Positions 36,201-48,854 of a stretch of DNA of 64,000 nt are shown here, piece after piece. This stretch comes from Anseranas semipalmata (Eukaryota > Chordata > Aves > Anseriformes > Anseranatidae): positions 234,509-298,508 of the forward strand of contig VXAA01004006.1 of assembly GCA_013399115.1 (NCBI GenBank), read 5' to 3'. The position numbers and the translations under genes were made by a program. The notes under the pieces are model-generated. The model was not told the DNA's origin. It saw only the letters and a program-made list of their open reading frames with translations, and searched no databases. Numbering within the stretch: position 1 is the first letter of the stretch; each line of letters opens with the position of its first letter.

Positions 36201-38300
36201 TCATAAGGATTCCTCTTTGCCTCTCATTTTATCTTCTTGTAGCTCCTTGGATTTCCCCATGGACAGTCTCTTTGGATTTCTTTGTTTTGCTCCCCCCCAT
36301 GTCAAAGCAGCGCTGAGTTGCCTGGCTTTGTGGCATCTAAGCAGAAAGGCAGATTTAGCAAAGGGGCTGTTTGGAAAGTCTCACGTTATCCTCAACAGAG
36401 GGAGAAATTTGGTATGGGAGGGGGAACTGTTGGTGACCCAGACATGCGTGCCATCTATCATAGCTTTCTTTGTACCAGACTAGGGCTCCGAATATAAATC
36501 CACGTCCCAGTAGCGCATACTGCTGTAGGGAATTAAAATCTAAACTGGAGCTGATAATTTATTTATTTATTTTTGCTCCAGCCACTCTAAAAGCTGAGAT
36601 ACATTTATTCTTCTGATGTTCCACCCAGTATCGGTTGCCTTAGAAATATAGAGCTACTCAACTTGTAGGTTAAATAACTACATTCAAAGGACATTGCTCA
36701 GCCTTTCAGATCCACGCGTTCAATCCCCACCCTTCCATTGCTAAGTGATGCCAGACGTAGTTGCTTCATCCTCCCACAAGAAATCCCCCAGGCACGTAAT
36801 TAAAACTGAGCCATCCTCATAAAGCCACTGGCTGAGCTCCCCAGCATTGCTGCTGTATTTCTGGTGGCTTTGAAGTTCAGGAGAACTGGGGCTTGGAGGG
36901 ATGTGAGGACCCACAGAGACGCAGCCCTGGCAGGCAAAGGAGATCAGGAGCTGTGATGATTGCTGATGAGCTCCTCTCAAAGCCAGTCCTGTCCCACCTG
37001 ATCTTTGGGGTGAAGGCAAACGTCTTCACGTGGGTCCCTGCCCCCAGTGGGACCATACCAACAACAGAGTGCAAAACTACATGGCCAGGCTGTCCAAAGG
37101 GTCTGGGTGCTGCAGGTGCCTTTGGGTCTGATGAACCTTGATAGCCTTTGGGAAGTGTCCCATCCTTGGGGTTTGGGGGTTGCAGCTCTGGACACCATGG
37201 GACAAAGCTTGTGGGAAGCCAGAGGGGTGTCCCAGGCCCTCGGCTGGGGAGAGCTGCAGCTGGTGGTGGTGGAGGCCAGGGACAGGCATCTCCCCTTTGC
37301 CTGCTTTGGAAGAGGCACCCGTACTTCATGCCAGCAGAAGGGCAGCTGCCAAAAGGCCCTCAGTGTCCCATCAGCAGGGTTGCTTTCACATGGCTTTTAT
37401 GCATTTCCTGATGACAGTTTGGTTTGTGGCAATTTATTGTCCTGCAGGGTTGTCTCCTCTGTTTATATCTCTTGGGTCTCGTTGTACAGCAGTAAATCAT
37501 TGCAAAGCTGATAGTTTCGTTTCCAGCAATAAATTCAGATGCTAGAAAAAGAGATTTGTGCATCCCTATGTTTCTCTTCTTCAAATGCAGCTGTTCACAG
37601 AGCTCCGTGTACTCCCAGGTGTGAAGATGTTGCTTGGTAAAAGCGGTGGTAGCTAAAATAGCACCTTACGGAACCTCTAAATAAATGCTTGCCATTTTTG
37701 TACAGGAGTGCAGGAGGTGATTTGGACCAGGCTGTGCGTCAGGGAAGGGGTGGAGGCAGGAGAGGGGAAAAAGCTCCTTTTGGCAGAGCGTCGGCAGCGG
37801 GCTGGTTTCCTGTGGAGAGCAGGAATTCACGTGGGGCTCCGAAGAAGTCAGGGTTAATAGCACTGAGGCAGGGACACGTGTAGCTGAAGGCAAAGGCTCC
37901 CGAGGAAGGGAGCAGGCTGGAGACCCTAATAATTGTCTGCACGCCTGTGCCCAGCGGTAGTGAGCATACTGTAAATGAAGCAATTATTAGCAGTTATGCT
38001 CATATCACAGGATATAAACCACTCTATTGAGCTAAAAAGAGTTGCCCTTTTCCAACCTTTCTAAGTGATTTCCCTTGTGGTGACCAGAAGGAGGAGAAAG
38101 CTGTATTTCCTAAGTGGAGCCTGGTGCCCTTTCAAAGCCCCAGCATCTCCCATCTCCCTCTTTGCTAAGGGGGTCGCGGAGCTGCATTTTTTATAGCTCC
38201 TCCTGGGTACCCCGCTTGCACGTCCTGCACTGGCTGGGGAAAGGGGATTGCTGGCGTACGCTCGAGATTCAAAGGTGACTAAAAGCTCACGACTGGTTAT
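33300..38300. other. Unique non-coding sequence
   Basis: No gene is supported. A perfect stem, GCCCTAA...TTAGGGC, lies at 35043-35063. A short (TTTA)n run lies at about 36558-36572. At 34344-34350, CCAAGGTAAGC is donor-like; the frame upstream reads openly for about 60 codons from near 34146 but stops before the junction. GC-richer DNA at 36880-37400 gives overlapping frames on both strands without recognised domains. Confidence 0.5.
35043..35063. repeat. Perfect 7-bp-arm inverted repeat
   Basis: GCCCTAA (35043-35049) and TTAGGGC (35057-35063) are exact inverses around the 7-base loop ATGTTAA. It may be a protein-binding palindrome or chance. It sits in AT-rich, repeat-free sequence. Confidence 0.6.
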
Positions 38301-38680
38301 GGGATGTCAAACTTCCAGCGGAGATAATTGTACAGAGAAAGCTTTTGATCAAACAGAATCAATCCATTGTAACCAAACATAACTTTCACTGTGAAAATAT
38401 TCTGTTTCAACATTTTCAGCAATTAAACCCTTCTTCATCTGGACTGTTTGGTGCTAGAAATTAATTAGCTGATAATATCCTCTTTAGAATAAAGACAAAT
38501 GTTTTCATGTCTTTGCTGAAGGCTAATATTTGCAAAAAGAAAAAGGAAAGTAGATGAGTTCCTTAAATCTCAGTAATCTTGCCCTGATAAATATACTTCC
38601 ACATCGTTAAGCTTGCCATAAATTTCTGCATGCCTCTTGCTCACCTTTCATATAATGCGAAGTTCTAGAGAGAGGCTAAA
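38301..38680. promoter_or_regulatory. AT-rich block, possible regulatory element
   Basis: The block is non-repetitive and AT-rich and contains GAAATTAATTAGCTGATAAT near 38457, a homeodomain-core cluster. No reading frame crosses it. It is called on composition and motif only. Confidence 0.2.
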
Positions 38681-41600
38681 TCACAGCTGCAGGCTTGAGC
38701 TTTCAGAGGACTGGAGTGGTCAGATTGAATCCACTTCTTCCCTCTCAGGGTCACCTGTGAAAAATGCCAAGGAAGCAGATAAGAATGAAAATGTGTAATG
38801 GGACAGACGGCCCTTTTCTTCAAGAGCATGTATGTGAATGCTCACGGAGTTAGAGATGCTGTCCAAAGCTCGCTTGCTTATCAAGTAGTTGTAGAAGCTG
38901 GGTAGTTTAGTCCTTTCTGCAGCTGGATCTTGAGTTAGTCTGTGGATGAAACAAGCACAGGTAAACCTGGAGGCCGAATGCTTGATTCCTTAGGGAAACA
39001 CAGATTCTCAAAATACTCTGCAGCACTTGTTTTGGCAGCGATTTGCCATTGATTAATAGAAATGAGTAAGTAAATTCAGGCAGGATAGGAGTACCATCTG
39101 TTCTCTGACCAACCTGAAGCCCTGCCTCTATGGTGCATCAACACTGGTGCATCAACACTAATGCATCAACCCCTTTCTGGTGTTTTCCTGCTTGTGCACC
39201 TGATGATGGGACCAACCCATTAAAAAGGAAATGCAAACAGGGAGTGAGAATTTCAGGGTCCCTGGCTTTAAAATGTGGCTTTGAGACCGTTTTTAGAGGT
39301 CAACATAAAACAAGGTATAGAGTGAAATTGTGGTCTTTGCAGTGGGCTGGGAGTGAGTTTGACATTGCTAATTAAAGAAATGAATGTAGCAATTCCTGGG
39401 TGAGGGAGGCCTAAGGTGTTTGGGGTAGGAAGGTACTTCAGCAGGAGGGATAATAAATGAGGTCTGAAGACAGTGGATGGGGGAGCTGGAGTTCTTGAAA
39501 TATCCCTTGGATGGCAAAAGTAAAGTATCCCCCTTAGTGGAAAGTATTAAATTGATGGTAAGTGCTTTTCAAAATACCACCTGTCAGTGAGGTTTCATCC
39601 ATTTTTAATTATGCCATCGTGATGGTAATTACTGTGATTTAGGCATTTCCAAACAAGCTGCTAGTTAATTATGGGTGCTGACAATTCTTGGAAGAGTGTT
39701 GGGTCACCTCTGCGGCGCTGCGGCTCTGGGTCTGATAACCACAGGCATTGGCAAACCTGCACCTACTGTCAAATGGGGCAAGAAAGTCAGGCCTGTGTGA
39801 ATGGAAAAATGCTTAAAGTAGGAAAAATTAATGATGAGGTTTCAAATGAATGTATGCATTTAATTAGGACTGGGCTCAGTTCCCTACTTTCTGTCGGCTC
39901 CCAGTGCAACACTGGGCAAACCACCGATGAGCAAGTTTTCTGCCAGAGTAAACTGGGGTGGCTGCTTTGCAGACAAGAAAGCAGTGCCAGTTATGTGTGG
40001 CAGTGGATGTGGTCATTAGATTTGATGGTGGACAAGGATAATTTAACTTGATGTCCTCTAAAACACAGGCCAAAAACTTCATCAGTGTATCCCTAGTAAC
40101 TTGGATAAGACCAAGGCAAACCTTCTGTGTTTTTTTTTTTTCCCTTTCTGGTAGGCATCTGGTTTTGATTTAGGGAGACCAGAACATGGATAATATGCTC
40201 TTTCCCTAAGTAATTTGTTCCTGGGAGTGAAACACCTTTGCTGCTATCAATTTGGAAAAAGGATCTGTCTACAACGGTTTAAAATTGAGAGAACTGTGCT
40301 GCTTTTGGCCTCTTTCTCTGTCTCCCCTACTCAAACTACACTTGCTGTGATACCGGAACATTTGTACAGTGCGGGCAAAATGAGCCCCCAGATGAGGTCT
40401 CCATAAGCAACCGTAATATTGTGGTGTTTAATAATACTAATAACTTTCAGTTTCATGGGTCTTTATGACCTCTTGAGCATTCTGCCGTTGATTAATAATA
40501 GCGTAACTTGGAACTTTCAATCTTCTGCTTAAAAAACAAAGTAGTTATTTACTAGGTGCTAAATATCAGTAACAGCAGGTCCTCCAGCACAAACATGCTA
40601 TGTGTATTTCCTAGCAGAAACAGTGCTGATTCTGCATGATCATTTTAAATTTCCCAGTATAACGTGCCTAAAGTGATGCTGTTTAATTTCAAAGCTAAGC
40701 TGCATGTTGCAGTCACTACAGAGCTTTCCTAGCATCCTTTCTGGGGCTAGGAGGAGCGATGATGCTCTGTAAGTAATGGTTAGATTTGTGTATTCTCTTC
40801 TAACAGCACTCACAGTAAAAGTGCAGCTGGCACTTAAACTGGATAACGAGAACCTGCTTAAAAGGGAAATGACTTTTGGCCTTTGGCATACCAACTTGTC
40901 TCGAGCTGTTACTAACTAATTGCTTCATTAACAGAGCAGCAATGTGAAATACAGTGAGAAGGCTGCTGGGAGTCCACACGTGAAGGCGTAGTGTGACCCC
41001 CGTCTAGGCTGGCATCTGCAGCCAGCATTTGCAAGAGGCTTTCGTTCTTCTGACTAAATTGGCAGTCAGAGCAAGTGGCAGCACGGCACACGGAGATAAG
41101 ACTACTTTAATTTCTTGCTTCAGGAGACTCAGCTGTCTCCTTGGAAAGACTGATGCCTTGTCCGTGGATATGCAGATTGAACAAACATACTGTACCATTT
41201 AATTATTAAAGCACGGTTTCAATACTTCCAGGGAAAATATAATGTGGTGTTTGGCTGAATCCTGGGAACAGCGTTCCACCTGCAAGGCCACAGCTCTTAC
41301 CACGGGCAGTAGGCAGTACTGCTTTGTTTGCCACTCTCTGGGATAATACAGCACTCCTAACCCCATTTGTATGCATTTCCAAATGTATACAAAATTTTCT
41401 TGCAATTAAATAGCTGCTGTTATTTACTACTGTTGCAGGAGCATTTCCAAGCAGGTACCTGGCTTCTCTATGCCCTGTGTTGTGCGGAAGCAGGAAAAAA
41501 AGATGGACTGAGCACCAAGCACCTGAGCTTTTGGTTTGCTGTGGATGCTGATAAAACTGCAGCATCGCCACTGAAACACTACTAGGGCAGGATATAAGAA

Positions 41601-42330
41601 TACTTTTACAGATGGGTTGTTGAGAACTTCTTGTCAGCTGATAAATTAATGATAGTAGCAGGAGATGTCTAAATAATACTGATAGGGCTCAAGTTAGAGG
41701 CTCAAAAAAGGAACATAGATGTGAATGTTTAAATTAGCCTTCTTAGCTTTGGGACATAATCCAAATGCTGTTCTCCCACTTGAATTGCTGAAAAGTGCCC
41801 ATAAAATCGTACACATTCAGCCTTCCTGCCATTCTGGGGTATGAATTATGGAGAGGACAGGGAGGAAGACTTCAGCAGCACGTAGCTTTCACCCCTGGTC
41901 TTTAAATCACCTTCACTGAATTCTAGTCTCAGTTTAATCTGGATACAAACCATTAGTGTCTCGGTGGTTTGGGTTGGGGTGCAGTCCCCCTGAGTGCTAC
42001 TTTTGAAACTGTGGAAGCATAATGCGTGCACACAGCTGCATCCGTGGTCTCAGCAAATGCGATGGTGAGAACTGGACATTTCCCCGCAGAGCCTCTTGCT
42101 GGCCTCTTGCAGCTGGTGCTGCCGAGGTCGCGGGGCTGGAGACGTTCTCATTCGGGGAAATGACTGCATAAGTTAACCGCGTCATTTCTCACAGTGAGCC
42201 CTTCTGCGAAGCTGCTGAATTTGTAAAAGGTTGCAGGGGGTGTTCAGAGTACGTGGCAGAGAAGTCACCTGCGGATGCGGAGAATAAGAAAGACTTTCAA
42301 AATCCTGAGGGTGAAGGTTAATGACTGAAA
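38681..42330. other. Unique non-coding sequence
   Basis: No gene is visible. The stretch holds the 14-bp tandem repeat at 39131-39172, a 12-T run at 40130-40141 and an AT-rich part at 40400-40560. The 126-codon frame at 39671-40051 shows no recognisable domain. Confidence 0.5.
39131..39172 (+). repeat. 14-bp tandem repeat, about 3 copies
   Basis: TGGTGCATCAACAC occurs twice exactly (39131-39144 and 39145-39158). It is followed by a diverged third copy, TAATGCATCAACCCC. The perfect identity of the first two copies points to recent expansion or active slippage. Confidence 0.85.
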
Positions 42331-42339
42331 CCTGTTTGT

Positions 42340-42440
42340 CTACTTAGCTGAAATCTGTTTCATGACAGACTGTCACTTTCGTAAATTATTGTCGGGGTAA
42401 TTAAAGCTAATAGTGCCATGTCAAACTTCCCCCCCGTTGT
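42340..42440. promoter_or_regulatory. Short AT-rich block with homeodomain cores
   Basis: About 100 bases around CGTAAATTATTGTCGGGG and GGTAATTAAAGCTAATAG are rich in TAAT/ATTA cores and free of repeats. It may be a small regulatory element. There is no direct evidence beyond motifs. Confidence 0.15.
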
Positions 42441-45400
42441 TGCTCTGTAGGAGGCTGTGGCATCGCACAGGGGAAGGCTGCAGCCATGCTAATTAGGACC
42501 AGGCAATGTACTCGTAAAGTGTAATTTAGACCATTTCCTTTGGGGAATTGCCTACTAATCGAGCATGGTTTCAGTGAAACTGTTCATCGTTCATGCTGTC
42601 ACCGGGTTCGTTTATTAAGGATCGTCAGTGAAAGCAGTGCAGGTGTCAGCGTGTCAGAGCATCTCCTCCCAAAGCTCTGTTGTTGGCAGTGTCAACACAC
42701 GAGGAGAAGCGAGTTCAGCTTGGCTCTGCCGAGCTGCCGGTTTGACCCGCAGCCTCACTGCATCTGTTAGCAGCTCGTTTGCTTTAAGGGGCAGTGAGAA
42801 CTGGAGCCTGGGCTCTGTTTGGTGGCTTTGGGGAGGGGGTAAGTAGCTGCCGGCTACCCTGGTGCTCCTGTTTTGGGCATGGGCTGTGGGGATGTCTGCA
42901 GCAATTCGTGCATCGGGAAGGATAGCTTCAGCGCTAACGCACGGCTTAGTCATCTCCAGGAGTCCATGGGATGTCTGATTTTTATAGATCAGCTCATCCC
43001 GAGTTTGGTTCAAGACATTACTGTATCGGATTTGTTGTCTCCGCATTGATCCAACTTGCTTATCTAAGGCAGACTGTTTGTCTCCAAATGCTTTAATGCC
43101 GCATTTGGCCGATGTTGTTTGCTTCTGTCGCTCTCAAAAAGCTCCCAAACTCTTAGGGGGAGATCTGTTGTCTGCTAAGTGCAGGGGCTTATCTTAACGT
43201 GCACTATTGAATGGGTATTTTTGAGAGATATCTTCAGTCTGTCATTGGATGGTGTTTGACATATTTTTGACTTATGTGACAAAATCTGTTTAGCAAGGGC
43301 AAGATTTTAACAAAGCGCTGTATGAAAAGAAGGCAGGTTGCTTCGTATCTTTTTCTGGTGATACCTGAAATCACTCCAATCAGGAGTTACTCCTGTGCTG
43401 TTTATCGAGCACACCATCCGCAGTGAACTTTCTTTCTTTTGCTTTCTTTTTTAATCAAAGGTGTACACTGGTGAACCAGTTTAATCCAGTCTGATCTATA
43501 GTGATGATAAAATGGCTGTTAGCCCAGTATCTGGTAATGTCTGTTTTTACTTTTTGCAGGCACTGTGCAAATATCTAATGCAAAGAAAAAAAAAAAAGCT
43601 GCTTTCCTCAGAAATCTGCAGGCTTCTTCTCAAGCCCCCAGTTTTATGGGTCTTCCCACTGACAGTACCCATAGTCATACAGAATAGTAGCACATATAAA
43701 ATAAGGTGGGAACATCTTTAAACTAGAGAAGATGAAAATACTGTGAAGAAATTCACAATGGCAGTGCTATCAGTATTTGTAATGTTAATGCATTCATCCA
43801 TAACTGTACCTGTTTGCAAGAGAAATACTGCCTTTTAAAATGTTTTAGTACAGCGTGTAATTTTCAGGGTATGGATTATACACACGGGGTTTTGCATTAT
43901 TATTCCTGAGGAAGGAAACAAACTGTATGGCAACTTCAAGGCAGGAATGAACTAATTTAATCTAAGCTCTGCTTAGAATAGTTACTGCTCCTTTAATTTT
44001 GTTCTGAAAGATATTTTTAAATGTTTACATGAATAGAAGACTGTTTCCTTCCTTACCATTCCTCCACAATTTGCCATTATAAAAAAAAGGGTAATCATTG
44101 CCAGATAAGCGCAGAAGTACATACATATATTCTGAATACTCTATATTCATTAATCACACTGCATTTTGCTTTATATTTTGTGATACTCAGTGTATATCTA
44201 TTTTCATTATCCTCTTGCCTTATTTGCAATGGATTCTAAGGCTTGGCAGAGCCACTTCAAATACCAGGCTTGATAAATGGTAATAGATTTCCCATTATAC
44301 AAATGCTTTTTTATCCTCTTAGTTTAATTGCTGCATTTCTCACTCCTTTTATTGTGTGCTTTTGATGACCAGTGTCCCCACAGCCATTTCCTTAGCTGAA
44401 ATGATTGGATTTATATGTGGGAGAGCTGAAAACATGCTTGGTTCAGTATCAAAGAGAAACAGCTGTGTTTTGTTTGTGGCTGGGATTTCCTCTGAGCTAA
44501 AACCAAGTGTCGTGGGACATGCAGGCAATTCCCCCGGCTAACCAGGTTCTCCGAGCCTCTCAGAGGAGGGCAAAGCGGGTCATAATATTCAGGTTTATGT
44601 CTGAACGTGCTGAAATTCCAGCGGTGACCCCAGAGGAAGGAAGGAATGGCACAGTTCATCTAGTCTTGTTTGTAGACTGGTACTTGAGCATCACTAAAGC
44701 AGGCAAAGGCTGGTGCGAAATGATGTTTGGGTTGGGCAAACCATATAAATCCCTCTGCTCCAGCTCCAGCAAAATTAATTGGAGACACATCTGCTCTGCA
44801 GAGGTGAGAGAAGAAAAAGCAACCTGATGAGATGGGAAGGGAAAGGGGCAGGGCAGGGTGTGGGGCATGTTTTGGGGGAAGGAGCCGGCATTTAGACCCC
44901 GGTCTGGTAGCTGCTGTAAGGGGGAGAAAAATATCACGTTCTTATTACTGGGCTGGTGTCTTGAGGTGTGGAGGGACAGGTGATACTCAGAGTAGTGCTT
45001 TTATATCTGTAGATGCTTACAAGGGGGAAAAAAGTCCAAAAAGAGACAACAAAGAGGCCAAGGGGTCTGCAGAGGGGATGATTCTGTGCAGGTTGTGGTG
45101 GGGAAGAGGAATGCCCACCGCTTTACAGCTTGCAAACACTATTTTGGTGCCGTAAGGAGGTGCTTGGGAAAGGGCTGGACATCAGAGTCTGCATGGAGGA
45201 AGATTATTAGGAAAAATGGGATAAGCTTAAGGAAAAGGGAATTTATATTAACCATTAGGAAGAAGTTGCTCCCCTGGGAGGCAGCATCACACGGAGAGGA
45301 AGCAGGGATGGTTTGCATGCTGTGGAAAGCGCCGTGTTCGGAGGCCCTCCCTGGGGCTGTGGGTTGGGTTGTGCTGGTCCTGGGGGCTGCACAGCACCTC

Positions 45401-48400
45401 TGAGCCCTCGCCATCACTGGGCCACCGGGTAGGGGGGTTCAAGCTGGGGGGTGCTGCAGGGACACGGCTGGGACAGAGCACCTCGTGCCGGGACTTACCG
45501 ACACCGATGGGAAGAAACAGTCCCTGGTGCAAAGACCTTCCAGTCCATGTAGACAAGATGGACAGCTGGGACAGGATAAGAGGGAGGAGATCAGCTGCCG
45601 TGGGCTCTCACAGCTGTAGCAAATGCAGGAAGATCAGCCCGGTTGCCTGGCCCCATCGTCAGCCCCACGTGCCTGGCTCAGCAACGCTCATGGGGTGGGT
45701 ACTGATAGCAGCGTGTTTCTCACGCGCTGCAAGCGTGCTCTGGCTTTCCATCTTCTGTACAAGGCTTTAAACATATACGTTACATCTAAATTGATCTATG
45801 CTTAATATATATGTACATACCTGTCAATGCTTTCAACTCTGTATTTTAAAGAAAACAAGATCGAGTTGAGAAGAAAATCTCTTGGGCTGTTACATAAAGA
45901 TTGATCTCTGAGGCACTGAGGGCTTATTGAGTTTAGAGGGTCTGTAATTGGAATTCTTGAATTTGAAATTCAGTGTGAGCTCCTCTGGGATTGCTGCTTG
46001 TGCTGTGCCACTAACACTGCCGTGCGTTCAGAGCAGCTCCCCCGTAGCCCTCTGCTTGCCAGAAAACTTTCTGGGTCAGCCTGTGTTACGCTTTCCTTTG
46101 GGCACCAGATTTGTGTGTTTGAGTTTGAATTTACCAAACTGTGTGTGTCCTTCCAGCCTGAAAAGTGGGATGGTGACCTTGGTAATGAAGTGCAAAGACT
46201 CAGTGGCAGAGCACAGCTAAGACCAGGCATCAGAGGTGAAGTATTCTGTGTCATGTCTCTAAAGGGACTCTTAAAAAGATGCAGCGTGGCGTTGCCTACA
46301 GCAGTTGGTCTATAGAAAGAAATTGTGATTTCCTAAGTCAACTGTGGGTCAGCAGAAATGTTTGCTAGAGAAGGTGCTCAGAGATTTTGCGTCAGTAAAT
46401 TCCCAAATGTCCATCTATTGTGGGCACCCTTTAACCCTCAGGCATTGATTTGGTAATAGGGATTTCTTCTATAAACCCAGAGTTCTCCCATGAGTTCCGG
46501 GAAGGCACCTTTCGGCTCACTTGAGACTGTGGTAAGAAGCAATTGGGAACCACTTCTGCTGCTGTCTGAATCCCTGGAGAGAGGGCGAGGAATATTTTGC
46601 TTGTTCAGCTGCTGAAAAGCATTGGGTGAGGCTCAGCGCGGGGGAAAGGCCATACAAAGTCTGTGCACTGCTCCTGGCATGATTTGGGTCTAAAAGTCAG
46701 ATGAAAGGAAGCAGTAACATATAAGTCAGGCACAGTCCGTTGTAAGTGTCCTTCTCCCAGAAGAGTGCGGGGAGGAGCAGGGCTGGCCAAGGAAGGCAGT
46801 GAGACCTGATGTGCTGTCACAAACCCTTCCGAGGTCCTTCTAGCCCAAAGTGAGCGGGAAGAGTCCTCGTTTCTGTGTGCAATCCTCTCTGACTTGGGAA
46901 GTCTGCTGAGAGGAGCGGGAAGAGAGCAAGGGGGGTGCTGGGGGCAGAGTGGAAGCTGTACAATCGCTAACACACGCAGTTCAGACCTAAAATGTGCTGC
47001 CACAGAAAGGCAAAGTGCATCCCATTGCCACTGGTGCCTCTCTGGCCCAGGGGTGCAAGTGGGGAACTGTGCAGTGAGAGGGTTTGTGGAAACCAGAGGC
47101 ACCTAGGTTTTGTTGGACAAGAAGGAAACTGTACCTATGTTGGCTCTGCAATTTACCATCTTGAGGCACCGTTGGGCCATGCAAGTCTGCATTTACCCTG
47201 CATTGAAAAGACAAACAAACGTGACCAGGCTTTGTAAAGGCTTCGTGGTACACCTCCGCTGTTGTTCTTTCTCAGAAGCTCAAAAGTCCAGAAAATTATT
47301 CCTTTGGAAATCTGATCGTCAGTGACAGTATGGGAGAAAAGTGCGATTGATAATGGAACAGTGAGCTGAATAAAAGAACGGGTAATGCTGGATCTTCTCA
47401 GCTAGGTCTGTCTGTATCTCAAATAGCTAGTCCTTGGATAGATTTCTTACACTGGCTGATGTATTATGTATGTATTCTACCCTATTGTGCTGCTCACATT
47501 TGACAGGGGGTAACTTGGGGACTGTGAACTGTGTCTTGTCACCACGTGATCCACAGGCTTGGTTTTTCGTGTCCCCTTGTCACCCTGCCCAGCTGGACAG
47601 AGACCCGCTTGCCTTTAGATGCACAAAACCCACCCTGTCATGTCTGGCTTTGAGTCCCTGTTCAGCTCCCTCAACCCCCTTTTTGTCCTACGAAGTAGGA
47701 CCTCCTGAGGATGGCTGGTTCCTCCAGGTGGATGTGTTGGGTCCCACCAGTGCTGCAGCCCACATGGACCTTCCAGTGGTACAGCTGGGTAAAGCCTCTG
47801 CTGTCTCTTGCAGCACGAGCTCCTGCGGAGGGTTTGTATGGGGCTGACCTCTCATGGGGACCCACAGTGGTCCTGCCTGGAGTGAGGCACCTGTTCTGCC
47901 TTGCCCCAAATTCCTTGGTAATTCTGCCCAAAACAAGCCTGGTGTTTGCTATTTCTCAGTAACCCCTGCCAAGAACTGGCCGTATCCTGGGCTGCTGCCT
48001 GGGGCTGCCACCACCCTCTGCTGTGCGCAGCAGCTTATAAAACCAAAAAACTCTCCAGCAGTTTCGGAGCTGCAGCCCTGAACTGCCCCAGCACACAACT
48101 CCAGGATCATCCCTTGTCCCACTTCTGCAAGCAGGAGGTGGGACTTGGGATACGTCAGGCACGTTGTTTGGGGAGCTGATGTTCCCCAGGTGACCTGTGT
48201 GTCCCCAGGGCGGTGGCTTCGCTCTCAGGCCTGCGGGACATCGTTGGTGGTTTCTGCAGACTCAAAAAGTTCTTTCGCAGAACGGTTTCATTAGCGGGAC
48301 ATGTGCTGCTGGGGCCATTGCCAGCACGTAGCCCAGCAGCACGTGCACCAGTGCTGGGTTTCTGGTGAGCTGGTCCCATAAAATTCAGCGCTTTTAAGCA

Positions 48401-48660
48401 CAAGCGTGCACCCATACATCCTAAGGGGTAATGTTATTTTGCAAATTAATATGTTAATGTAGTACCAGGTTGCCAGCCCTTAACAGCAGGAGACTGGAGA
48501 TAGATTTATATACATTAATTGGTGATTTCATTGATCTAGACAAGATAACAAGACAAAACAGCCTCACGCTGAAAGTCTTGTTGGAAAGGGTCTGTGCCCC
48601 CTCTAGCTCTGTCTTTGCTGTCCTCCCCCCAAACCCCTTCCCTCTCGGTCCCTCTGCAGC
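42441..48660. other. Unique non-coding sequence, AT-rich to GC-rich
   Basis: The first part (to about 44350) is AT-rich; the rest rises in GC. Frames of 90-165 codons on both strands at 44500-48400 overlap each other and have no recognisable domain. A weak trace around 45205-45265 (ATTATTAGGAAAAATGGG, then ACCATTAGGAAGAAG) recalls part of the CR1 3' region but is too diverged to call. No gene is supported. Confidence 0.45.
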
Positions 48661-48672
48661 TACATAAAGTAC
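48661..48672 (+). promoter_or_regulatory. TATA-like element upstream of the 48800 exon candidate
   Basis: TACATAAAGTAC lies about 140 bases upstream of ATG 48800 and just before the rise in CpG density. A start site about 30 bases downstream (near 48690) would give a leader of roughly 110 bases. The match to the TATA consensus is partial, and CpG-rich promoters often lack one. Confidence 0.15.
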
Positions 48673-48764
48673 GACTCCATTTCACAGTAATCATAAATTC
48701 ATTTAGAGCCGGCAGCCCCTCGCAGAGCCAGGCAGAGGTGCGGGGGGAGAAGCTGCACAGAGCC

Positions 48765-48770
48765 ATGTGA
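48765..48770 (+). promoter_or_regulatory. Minimal upstream frame ATG-TGA
   Basis: In the predicted leader of the 48800 exon, ATG is followed at once by TGA (context GCCATGTGAGCG). Such start-stop elements are known in some vertebrate leaders, where they can stall ribosomes and reduce translation of the main frame. It matters only if the exon candidate is real. Confidence 0.2.
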
Positions 48771-48799
48771 GCGAGTGCTGGCGGCTGCGGTCGGGGAAG

Positions 48800-48854
48800 A
48801 TGTTTGCTGTTTCGCTCAAGTGCCGGCTCGGGGTGGTGCGACGGAGGAATAAAG
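48800..48854 (+). CDS. Candidate first coding exon, partial, product unknown
   Basis: The frame opens at ATG 48800 in a favourable context (A at -3) inside CpG-dense DNA. It reads MFAVSLKCRLGVVRRRNK, then meets a donor-like AAAG|GTACGG after 48854 (18 codons plus one base); a second donor choice, ACG|GTGAGA, follows 48859. Unspliced, the frame ends after 44 codons at a TAG near 48934. The peptide is hydrophobic and basic with a Cys at residue 8. It could be an isoform-specific N-terminus of a larger protein whose further exons lie outside the window to the right. I could not name the family. Confidence 0.3.

Noticed and set aside
45200..45270. CR1-like words (ATTAGGAAAAA, ATTAGGAAGAAG)
   Set aside because: Too short and diverged to separate from chance without a profile search.
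46605..47102. 165-codon minus-strand frame
   Set aside because: Proline/serine-rich by base composition, with no family resemblance.
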